Shown here piece after piece: positions 1 through 6,440 of a stretch of 8,181 bases of DNA; position 1 is the stretch's first letter; every line of letters starts with the position of its first letter. Source of the stretch: Clostridia bacterium (GTDB lineage Bacteria; Bacillota_A; Clostridia; Oscillospirales; CAG-272); assembly GCA_017462125.1 (NCBI GenBank), contig JAFTRQ010000158.1:1-8181 (forward strand), written 5' to 3'. The notes below the pieces were generated by a model. That model saw nothing but the letters and a program-made list of their open reading frames with translations. It did not search any database and was not told the DNA's origin. The position numbers were made by a program, and so were the translations under genes.

Positions 1-40
1 CAAATTCCATTGCCTTATCTCTCATAATGCTATTTGACAT
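1..40 (-). CDS. Four-helix-bundle protein (23S rRNA intervening-sequence / Avd-like family), N-terminal fragment
   Basis: Only the first 13 codons lie in the window, read leftward from ATG at 40-38: MSNSIMRDKAMEF, and the frame is still open at the edge. This opening resembles the start of the small (about 115-125 residue) four-helix-bundle proteins first described from 23S rRNA intervening sequences and related in fold to the Avd accessory protein of diversity-generating retroelements. A strong ribosome site (GAGGTGAT, about 45-51) sits 4-7 nt upstream, and a full promoter lies at 58-86, so translation here is well supported. The family identity rests on a short N-terminus and my recognition of it. 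The molecular role of stand-alone members is not established; nucleic-acid binding is inferred from Avd. The neighbouring hairpin array is discussed separately. Confidence 0.6.
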   Translation of the reverse strand, partial: MSNSIMRDKAMEF

Positions 41-57
41 AATATCACCTCAAAAAT

Positions 58-86
58 ATTATACATCAAAGACCATAGCAAGTCAA
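58..86 (-). promoter_or_regulatory. Sigma-A-type promoter of the four-helix-bundle gene
   Basis: On the minus strand there is a -35 box TTGACT (86-81), a 17-nt spacer and a perfect -10 box TATAAT (63-58). A start of transcription near 51 would leave only about 10 nt before the ATG at 40, so the leader is very short. The promoter begins immediately inside the hairpin array (91-254), so the array lies upstream of the transcript. Confidence 0.75.
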
Positions 87-90
87 GTTA

Positions 91-254
91 TATTCCGACT
101 GCGTCGGAGTGATATTCTTGTTGCTTCGCAACAGAGTGATATTAAAGCCTGCGGTTTTAGTGATATTTTATTCGCCTCCCAAACTCGCGTAGCGAATATC
201 ACTCGGCGCGAGCCGAATATCACTGCGAAGCAATAGAACTCGCCGCAGGCGAAT
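91..254. repeat. Array of short hairpins joined by GTGATAT heptamers, with inversion in the middle
   Basis: Three hairpins in the left half are each followed by GTGATAT: stem TCCGAC/GTCGGA with loop TGC (94-108, heptamer 109-115); TGTTGC/GCAACA with loop TTC (119-133, heptamer 136-142); TAAAGCC/GGTTTTA with loop TGC (143-159, heptamer 160-166). After a wider inverted pair ATTCGC/GCGAAT (170-175 and 192-197), the heptamer appears inverted as ATATCAC (196-202, 217-223). It now precedes hairpins TCGGC/GCCGA with loop GCGA (203-216) and TGC/GCA with loop GAA (224-232), followed by TCGCC/GGCGA with loop GCA (240-252). Stem sequences differ, but stem pairing, linker and loop type are kept. An open frame at 27-236 crosses the array but follows the repeat and shows no protein-like features, so I do not call it. 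The repeats resemble palindromic intergenic repeats of gut Clostridia, but I cannot assign a named family. Confidence 0.75.
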
Positions 255-287
255 AAAACTGCCCAACTTCCTTATGAGAAGTTGGGC
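255..287 (-). terminator. Rho-independent terminator of tRNA-Lys
   Basis: Read on the minus strand, GCCCAACTTC and GAAGTTGGGC form a 10-bp stem (287-278 with 270-261) with a 7-nt loop, followed by AGTTTTATT (260-252). It lies about 18 nt past the 3' end of tRNA-Lys and fits a terminator for that transcript. It separates the tRNA from the hairpin array. Confidence 0.75.
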
Positions 288-305
288 AAAGCCTATGGTT
301 CTTTT

Positions 306-381
306 TGGTGACCCGCCGGAGACTCGAACTCCGGACCCCTTGATTAAAAGTCAAGTGCTCTACCGTCTGAGCTAGCGGGTC
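306..381 (-). tRNA. tRNA-Lys (anticodon TTT)
   Basis: The minus strand folds as a complete 76-nt tRNA. The acceptor stem is GACCCGC/GCGGGTC (381-375 and 316-310), the discriminator is A, and CCA is encoded at 308-306. The anticodon arm is CTTGA-CTTTTAA-TCAAG, giving anticodon TTT, which reads AAA/AAG lysine codons. The T arm CCGGA-GTTCGAG-TCTCCGG region has the conserved TTCGA. Its own promoter lies upstream and a terminator downstream, so it appears to be a single-gene unit. Confidence 0.97.
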
Positions 382-400
382 AAATTTCGCTTACCACAAT

Positions 401-429
401 ATTATACCACAGAGATTCGCCTTTGTCAA
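401..429 (-). promoter_or_regulatory. Promoter of tRNA-Lys
   Basis: There is a perfect -35 TTGACA (429-424), a 17-nt spacer and a perfect -10 TATAAT (406-401) on the minus strand. An A-run (439-433) just upstream resembles an UP element, as expected for a strong stable-RNA promoter. The spacer end and -10 read TGTGGTATAATAT, identical to the tRNA-Thr promoter at the other end of the window. Confidence 0.88.
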
Positions 430-518
430 CTGTTTTTTTCACTGCCTATGGACAAATTGAGGCTTCTGCAAGCATTGGGTTTTGTGCAAAATCACCATTT
501 TTGTGCTTTCCCGAAGTC

Positions 519-1031
519 TTAGACATTCTTGATCTTCTCCGCAAGCTGCGAGATATTTTCGGGCATAACGGTAGGCAACGACATATCCTTACGCTGGTCT
601 CCGTTCTCACCGCCGCCAAGGATCTCGGCTCTCACCGCCTTAATGACCAAGCGGTCAAATCCCTTCACTCTTTTGGGGTCGAGCGAGCCGCCAAGGCAAG
701 CCACGTCTACAGCTCTTTCACGCAAACACTCGGGAATGCATTTTTCGACATAATCCTCAAAGCAATCCACAAAGCCGCAACAGACATAATAGGCTGTGCG
801 CTGACCCTTCAGCTCCTCGATATGCCCGTCAAGAAAACGGCGCGCCTTTTTCATCGCCCTTCCCATCCGTATGGGAAAGCCGACCACCACGGTATCATAT
901 TCAGCAAGTCTGCCGTGTGCGGAATCCATTTCCAGCACATCCACCTCAAAATTTTTCAACTCCTCCGCCAAAAGCTCAGCGCATTCTCTTGTTGTTCCGC
1001 CCTTGGTAGCGTAAATGATCGCAATCTTCAA
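519..1031 (-). CDS. Flavodoxin-domain protein (HemG / flavodoxin_5-like)
   Basis: This is a predicted 170-residue soluble flavoprotein that would bind FMN and pass electrons to an unknown partner. The N-terminus MKIAIIYATKGGTTREC is the first beta strand plus the FMN phosphate loop (residues 3-17). A second strand, VVVGFPIRMG (48-57), leads to the next FMN-contact loop. The C-terminal part, GGSLDPKRVKGFDRLVIK, resembles the menaquinone-linked protoporphyrinogen oxidase HemG family, but no haem genes are nearby, so I leave the substrate open. Start choice: TTG at 1031 has GGTGAGG (1047-1041) 9 nt upstream and gives a typical flavodoxin start. The in-frame GTG at 1046 lies inside that ribosome site and has none of its own. 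If used, GTG would add five residues. The gene has its own promoter and is divergent from ligA. Family confidence is high; exact role is unknown. Confidence 0.88.
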   Translation of the reverse strand: MKIAIIYATKGGTTRECAELLAEELKNFEVDVLEMDSAHGRLAEYDTVVVGFPIRMGRAMKKARRFLDGHIEELKGQRTAYYVCCGFVDCFEDYVEKCIPECLRERAVDVACLGGSLDPKRVKGFDRLVIKAVRAEILGGGENGDQRKDMSLPTVMPENISQLAEKIKNV

Positions 1032-1040
1032 AACCTTTAT

Positions 1041-1047
1041 CCTCACC
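1041..1047 (-). promoter_or_regulatory. Ribosome binding site that selects the TTG start of the flavodoxin gene
   Basis: GGTGAGG on the minus strand is spaced 9 nt from TTG at 1031. The competing GTG (1046-1044) is part of this motif, and the bases upstream of it have no purine-rich site, so the TTG start is preferred. Confidence 0.5.
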
Positions 1048-1072
1048 GATCTATTATCGTCTTATTTAGTCA

Positions 1073-1101
1073 ATTATAACGCATCGGGCACAGCAAGTCA
1101 A
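1073..1101 (-). promoter_or_regulatory. Promoter of the flavodoxin gene
   Basis: The minus strand has -35 TTGACT (1101-1096), a 17-nt spacer and -10 TATAAT (1078-1073). Predicted transcription from about 1066 gives a leader of roughly 35 nt containing the ribosome site. Its first bases, TTGACTTGCT, match those of the four-helix-bundle promoter. That could be chance or a shared element end. Confidence 0.8.
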
Positions 1102-1132
1102 GAGAAAAATTTGCTTTATCGGTGAATTTTTA

Positions 1133-1161
1133 TTGAAAAAACGTCGGAAATATGTTATACT
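1133..1161 (+). promoter_or_regulatory. Promoter of ligA
   Basis: There is a -35 box TTGAAA (1133-1138), a 17-nt spacer and a -10 box TATACT (1156-1161). The predicted start near 1168 leaves a leader of about 33 nt before the ligA ATG. Its -35 is 31 bp from the -35 of the divergent flavodoxin promoter, so the two polymerase sites sit back to back with no room for a large shared regulator region. Confidence 0.72.
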
Positions 1162-1192
1162 ATTAATAATATTACTTTTTAGACGAAAGTGA

Positions 1193-3205
<2,013 letters not shown>

Positions 3206-3278
3206 TTCAAATTTTGATTTGTCGAAGTGTTTGAAATTGCAAAACCTCGCCGTTTCGTCGGTTCAAATCGTTTGTTTT

Positions 3279-3388
3279 GCGGACCGCCGAGGACGTCGGT
3301 CCCTACAATTCGTTTGTGGTGTATTTCCTTACCGTAGAACGATTTTTAACCGATTGATCTGTAGGGACCGGCGTCCTCGACGGTCCGC
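3279..3388. repeat. Inverted-repeat (MITE-like) intergenic element
   Basis: Two 29-nt arms, 3279-3307 and 3360-3388, are reverse complements with 27 of 29 positions matching and are separated by 52 nt. Each arm is also an imperfect palindrome in itself, for example GGACCG...CGGTCC at 3281-3286 and 3297-3302. The element fills most of the gap between the 3' ends of ligA and the amidase gene. It has no coding content and no clear target-site duplication. Similar GTAGGGACC-containing palindromes are, from general familiarity, common in gut Clostridia. A role as terminator for either convergent gene is possible, but there is no T-run after the stem. Confidence 0.7.
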
Positions 3389-3455
3389 CGGCATTGGTTT
3401 TAAAATAATCGTCACGGCGGCGTGCATCTCACCGATAAATCGCAATTTATCTATC

Positions 3456-4019
3456 TCACGCCAATCCCGTAAACTCCACGATTCCGTTATAAATACCCCT
3501 TGCAAAGAGCCCCGGATTATTCCGCATAACCGCCGCCTCCTGTGGATTGGAAATAAAACCGATCTCCACAAGAGTTGCAGGCATATTGGTCTTTTTGAGA
3601 ACGTAAAGCCCAGGTCGGACGAACATTCCGCGCTTCGGAAATCCCGTGGCATCCACAAGATTATCAACAATGTCGTCTCCGAGGCGAAAGGCCGACGAAT
3701 TTCTCGAATAAGCATAAGCTTCAACACCCTTGGCAGACGGGTTGGTAGAGCCGTTTGTGTGTATGCTGATGAAATAATCCGCTCCCCATGCGTTGGCATC
3801 CTGAACGCGAGCGCGAAGGCTTCCCGCATTGGATGAGCCTAAGACCTCGTCGGGCGAATTCCGGGACAGTCGGACCTCATAGTTCCCGCTTCGGCGCAAA
3901 AGCGCGGCAAGCTCCCGACCAACCTCATAGGTCACGTCCTGCTCTCGGAGGCCGTTTCCTTCCGCTCCCGTATTGAATCCCGAGGGATTATGTCCCTGAT
4001 CGATATATATTTTAGGCAT
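3456..4019 (-). CDS. N-acetylmuramoyl-L-alanine amidase (Amidase_3 family)
   Basis: This zinc enzyme cleaves the bond between N-acetylmuramic acid and L-alanine in peptidoglycan. The 187 residues are essentially one Amidase_3 domain. Expected zinc ligands are H10 (in IDQGH, usually DPGHGG), E26 (GLREQD) and H87 (SIHTNG). The catalytic glutamate is E152 in VEIGFISNP, which is the family's signature end. There is no signal peptide, no transmembrane segment and no SH3b, SPOR or other wall-binding domain, so secretion is not explained. That pattern fits CwlC-type mother-cell autolysins acting at lysis, or prophage endolysins, though no phage genes surround it. ATG 4019 has a strong site AAAGGAGGAG close upstream. 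It converges on ligA and diverges from rsmI with a 95-bp gap. The GATAAAT/ATTTATC hairpin (3434-3451) after the stop lacks a T-run and is not a convincing terminator. Confidence 0.93.
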   Translation of the reverse strand: MPKIYIDQGHNPSGFNTGAEGNGLREQDVTYEVGRELAALLRRSGNYEVRLSRNSPDEVLGSSNAGSLRARVQDANAWGADYFISIHTNGSTNPSAKGVEAYAYSRNSSAFRLGDDIVDNLVDATGFPKRGMFVRPGLYVLKKTNMPATLVEIGFISNPQEAAVMRNNPGLFARGIYNGIVEFTGLA

Positions 4020-4029
4020 ATGCTCCTCC

Positions 4030-4058
4030 TTTTGTGTTATTCTGCATTCTACTATAAT
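4030..4058 (+). promoter_or_regulatory. Possible promoter of rsmI (good -10, weak -35)
   Basis: TATAAT at 4053-4058 is a perfect -10 box. The region 17 nt upstream (4030-4035, TTTTGT) is a poor -35, and part of it is the reverse complement of the amidase ribosome site. Transcription from about 4065 would make the ATG at 4064 unusable and supports the internal ATG at 4115. Confidence 0.45.
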
Positions 4059-4114
4059 ATTTTATGTCGGAGACACAACAATTGTCATCAAATCCTTTCA
4101 GAAAGGCAAAAGCA

Positions 4115-5020
4115 ATGAACGAAAACATAACCGATCTCGACCTTGGCGTAGAGATCTCACCCGAAAAGAATAAGGTTATGGGCGGCACGCTCTATCTGGT
4201 TGCCACGCCCGTGGGCAATCTTGCCGACATATCCGCTCGCGCCGTCAAGGTGCTCCGCGAGGTGGATTTTGTTGCCGCCGAGGACACGCGCAACTCTATG
4301 CGCCTGCTCTCCTATCTTGGCATACAAAAGCCGATGGTCTCTTATTTTGAGCACAATAAGCGCACCCACGGTGATATGATCTGTGACCGACTTTTGTCAG
4401 GCGAGTCCTGCGCGCTGGTCACCGACGCGGGCACACCTGCCATCAGTGACCCCGGTGAGGATATAGTGGCTCTCTGTGCCGAACGCGGCATTCCCGTTAC
4501 AAGCATTCCCGGTGCCTGCGCGGCTATTTTGGCTCTTACTCTCTCGGGTCTTCCTACGGGCAGATTCTGCTTTGAGGGCTTTTTGTCAGCCGACAAAAAG
4601 GATCGCAGAGCCCGTCTTGAAGCCTTGAAGTGCGACGACCGCACCGTCATATTCCACGAAGCCCCCCACAAGCTGAAGGCGACTCTTGCCGATATGTGCG
4701 AGATCTTCGGCGAGGAGCGCAGAATCTCTCTCTGCCGCGAGTTGACCAAGCTCAACGAGGATATTCACCGCACCACGCTTGGCGGAGCTGTTGACTACTA
4801 CAATGAAAACATCCCTCGCGGTGAGTACGTTTTAGTGGTGGAGGGCGCACCCGAGGGTAGCGTTGCCTCGCCCGCGGTTGACCTCTGTTCCCTTTCGGTA
4901 GAGGAGCACGTAAACCATTACGTCAGCGCAGGTATGTCCCAAAAGGACGCAATAAAAGCCACCGCAAAGGATCGCGGTGTGCCGAAGAATGATATTTATA
5001 TGTGTTTTGTTAAGGACTGA
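4115..5020 (+). CDS. rsmI: 16S rRNA (cytidine-1402-2'-O)-methyltransferase RsmI
   Basis: RsmI uses S-adenosylmethionine to methylate the 2'-O of C1402 in the decoding centre of 16S rRNA. The tetrapyrrole-methylase fold is clear from LYLVATPVGNLADIS (near residue 25), AAEDTRNS, VTDAGTPAISDPG, SIPGACAAILALTLSGLPTGRFCFEGF (a fragment longer than quoted motifs elsewhere, spanning 4501-4581), FHEAPHKL and CRELTKLNED. Start: ATG 4115 has GAAAGG 8 nt upstream and gives 301 residues. ATG 4064 is in frame but has no ribosome site and lies at the predicted transcription start. ATG 4178 would give 280 residues, the usual family length, but only AAGG two bases upstream. The roughly 20-residue extension before GGTLYLVATP is acidic and may not be conserved. 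The gene stands alone, ended by the hairpin at 5024-5071. Confidence 0.96.
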   Translation: MNENITDLDLGVEISPEKNKVMGGTLYLVATPVGNLADISARAVKVLREVDFVAAEDTRNSMRLLSYLGIQKPMVSYFEHNKRTHGDMICDRLLSGESCALVTDAGTPAISDPGEDIVALCAERGIPVTSIPGACAAILALTLSGLPTGRFCFEGFLSADKKDRRARLEALKCDDRTVIFHEAPHKLKATLADMCEIFGEERRISLCRELTKLNEDIHRTTLGGAVDYYNENIPRGEYVLVVEGAPEGSVASPAVDLCSLSVEEHVNHYVSAGMSQKDAIKATAKDRGVPKNDIYMCFVKD

Positions 5021-5023
5021 GAT

Positions 5024-5071
5024 TTCGGGGGAAGAAAACCTTTTTTAGGAAAAAGGTTTTCTTCCCCCGAA
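5024..5071. terminator. Perfect 22-bp hairpin after rsmI, terminator or repeat
   Basis: Positions 5024-5045 pair without a mismatch to 5050-5071 around the 4-nt loop TAGG. It begins four bases past the rsmI stop. The stem is purine-rich on the left (CGGGGGAAGAAAACC) and ends in A/T pairs. The following bases are CCCCCAACTTTCC rather than a T-run, so it is an unusual intrinsic terminator. Similar GGGGGAAGAAAACC palindromes are, from general familiarity, frequent between genes in related Clostridia, so it may be a dispersed repeat used as a terminator or 3'-end stabiliser. Confidence 0.65.
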
Positions 5072-5164
5072 CCCCCAACTTTCCAAAAACCTCAAGAAAA
5101 GATAAACAGGTCTGTTTCCAACCTGAAGTTGGATAAAAAATTGGCGAATCAAACCAATGCGTTA

Positions 5165-5193
5165 TTGATTTTTTGCGTGCTTCAAGGTAAAAT
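5165..5193 (+). promoter_or_regulatory. Promoter of the leader peptide / XRE regulator unit
   Basis: There is a -35 box TTGATT (5165-5170), a 17-nt spacer and a -10 box TAAAAT (5188-5193). Predicted transcription from about 5200 would include the leader ORF at 5235. No operator dyad is obvious. Autoregulation by the XRE protein is typical of such genes but is not shown here. Confidence 0.55.
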
Positions 5194-5234
5194 ATAGGTG
5201 TAGCTACAAAAGATCAAAAAAGGAAAACTGCAAA

Positions 5235-5273
5235 ATGTTTTTCAAAAAATCAAAAAAGGAACGCCTAATATGA
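5235..5273 (+). CDS. Putative 12-residue leader peptide, coupled to the XRE regulator
   Basis: ATG 5235 opens the frame MFFKKSKKERLI, a short basic peptide, with AAGGA (5220-5224) 10 nt upstream. Its stop TGA (5271-5273) overlaps the regulator's ATG (5270-5272) as ATGA, the classic arrangement for translational coupling. The second ribosome site (AAGGA, 5256-5260) lies within the leader's own codons. A 19-nt segment is repeated at 5207-5225 and 5243-5261 with one mismatch, and each copy supplies one of the two ribosome sites. Whether the peptide is made, and whether it or only its translation matters, cannot be judged from one sequence. Confidence 0.4.
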   Translation: MFFKKSKKERLI

Positions 5274-5722
5274 AAATCAACGAAAATATCGCAATCTTTC
5301 GCAAAGCAAAAGGAATAACGCAGGAAGAATTGGCGGTAGCAATTGGAGTGACCAATCAATCGGTCTCCAAATGGGAATCGGGACAGTGCTGCCCCGACAT
5401 TCAGCTTCTCCCCGTTCTTGCGACATTTTTTGATGTGTCTATCGATGAATTGATGGGGTATGAGCCGGTCAAAAGCAACGAGCCGCCTCGTACCGACATT
5501 CAGATGATCAACAACTCCATTGATAACTATTTCGCCCCCCTGATTTCTGCCTCGCTGAACATTTTGCGCGAGGAAGGCACGATCTCAACATCAATCTTGC
5601 AAAGAAAACTTCGTATCGGCTACGGCAAAGCCGCGTTTATCATAAATAAGCTTTCCGAGCAAGGATACATCAATATAAATCAGAACGGTATGCATACGCC
5701 CACAGACAAAGTATTCAAATAA
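5270..5722 (+). CDS. XRE-family regulator with C-terminal FtsK-gamma-like winged helix
   Basis: This is a 150-residue DNA-binding protein with two different DNA-binding folds. Residues 3-62 form an XRE/Cro-type helix-turn-helix: ITQEELAVAIGVTNQSVSKWESG holds the recognition region (4 residues longer than a minimal motif, at 16-38), ending in DVSIDELMGYE. A polar linker (64-85) follows. Residues 88-137 resemble the FtsK gamma domain, the winged helix by which FtsK/SpoIIIE translocases read oriented sequences on the chromosome, with STSILQRKLRIGYGKAAFI (106-124) as the signature and INKLSEQGYI after it. There is no translocase motor, so this is not FtsK. It is probably a transcription regulator. 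The ribosome site AAGGA is 9 nt upstream, and the start overlaps the leader stop. Its target is unknown; the convergent sugar-hydrolase operon is on the other side of a shared terminator. Confidence 0.85.
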   Translation: MKINENIAIFRKAKGITQEELAVAIGVTNQSVSKWESGQCCPDIQLLPVLATFFDVSIDELMGYEPVKSNEPPRTDIQMINNSIDNYFAPLISASLNILREEGTISTSILQRKLRIGYGKAAFIINKLSEQGYININQNGMHTPTDKVFK

Positions 5723-5727
5723 AGTTA

Positions 5728-5765
5728 CCAAGCGGCGACCTATCCTCGGACAGGTCGCCGCTTGG
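5728..5765. terminator. Bidirectional rho-independent terminator
   Basis: A perfect 14-bp GC-rich stem (5728-5741 with 5752-5765, CCAAGCGGCGACCT) surrounds a 10-nt loop. It lies between the convergent stops of the XRE regulator (5722) and the SGNH hydrolase (5792). On the plus strand it is followed by CTTATTCT, and on the minus strand by TAACTTTATTT, so it can serve both sides. Confidence 0.85.
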
Positions 5766-5791
5766 CTTATTCTAAAACGGTTCTGATCAGA

Positions 5792-6412
5792 TCATTGCAA
5801 CACAGCCGCCACCTGCTCACATATTGCTGCCATTCCTTTGGCGGTGGGGTGGTTATTTTCCTTGTCAATATTCTGCAAGCGAACGCATTTCACACCGAAA
5901 TGCTTTGCCGCTTTCTCAAAGCAATCCTGTATCTCTTCTTTAATTCCGGTATTGGCGATCAAAACGATCTCCGCATCAGGCAGATCGGTCTTTAAAATAT
6001 ACGAAAAATAGCAGATCGCGGGCAAAACGCGGAAAAGATCCTCGTCCTTGAAGTCCGAAAACTGAACTTCACCCAAGGGAGCCTCCGCCCAGCTATCGTT
6101 CGTACCGCCGAAAACAAATACGGTATCGATTTGGTTCTTCTCAAAAAATCCCCCGCTTTTCAGCTCTCTGTAACGAGCGATAAACGAGCCGAATTTCGAG
6201 CAATTGGTACCGTTATATCCCGTGAATCCAAGGGGTGAGCCCGACCAGCTGTTGTTTTGAATATAGCGAACGTCTGCTTGCTTGCCAAGCCTTGCCCACC
6301 AGGTCTTGCTAACGTCGTCAACGTCCGAGCAGGGGTAATAGGTCGGATAGCCGCTCGGAATATGCCCCGCATAGGTTGAATAACTGTCTCCGAAAATCAC
6401 GCAGTTTTTCAT
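5792..6412 (-). CDS. SGNH/GDSL-family hydrolase, likely carbohydrate esterase
   Basis: This is a 206-residue serine hydrolase of the SGNH superfamily, whose members remove acyl (often acetyl) groups from sugars or lipids. Visible blocks are FGDS at 7-10 with nucleophile S10, NNSWSG at 53-58 (oxyanion glycine), GGTNDSW at 102-108 with N105, and NNHPTAKGM at 186-194 with catalytic H188. The usual acid, three residues before the histidine, is E185 here, with D183 two residues earlier; which one acts is unclear. There is no signal peptide, so it should be cytoplasmic. ATG 6412 has GGAGGA 11 nt upstream. It begins 28 bp after the stop of the GH39-like gene on the same strand with no terminator between, so the two are cotranscribed. 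Deacetylation of the oligosaccharide cut by that enzyme is the simplest reading, by inference. Confidence 0.9.
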   Translation of the reverse strand: MKNCVIFGDSYSTYAGHIPSGYPTYYPCSDVDDVSKTWWARLGKQADVRYIQNNSWSGSPLGFTGYNGTNCSKFGSFIARYRELKSGGFFEKNQIDTVFVFGGTNDSWAEAPLGEVQFSDFKDEDLFRVLPAICYFSYILKTDLPDAEIVLIANTGIKEEIQDCFEKAAKHFGVKCVRLQNIDKENNHPTAKGMAAICEQVAAVLQ

Positions 6413-6440
6413 TTTGTTATATTTCCTCCAACATTGGATC

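Noticed and set aside
27..236. A 69-codon frame crossing the hairpin array
   Set aside because: The peptide simply follows the palindromic repeats (recurring SDI/NIT segments) and starts inside the opposite-strand gene; no ribosome site fits.
91..254. CRISPR array
   Set aside because: The repeated part is only a 7-nt linker, the intervals are themselves palindromes of 15-20 nt, and the orientation reverses midway; no cas gene is present.
484..506. Hairpin-like GTGCAAAA...TTTTTGTGC after the flavodoxin stop, considered as its terminator
   Set aside because: The pairing needs G-T wobbles that exist only on the plus strand; on the minus-strand transcript they become mismatches.
423..1079. A 218-codon plus-strand frame over the flavodoxin gene
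   Set aside because: It starts within the tRNA-Lys promoter and is antisense to a gene with a clear FMN loop, promoter and ribosome site.
5117..5156. Small stems TCCAAC/GTTGGA and TTGG/CCAA before the regulator promoter, considered as a riboswitch or terminator
   Set aside because: Stems are 4-6 bp, lie upstream of the predicted transcription start, and match no riboswitch core I know.
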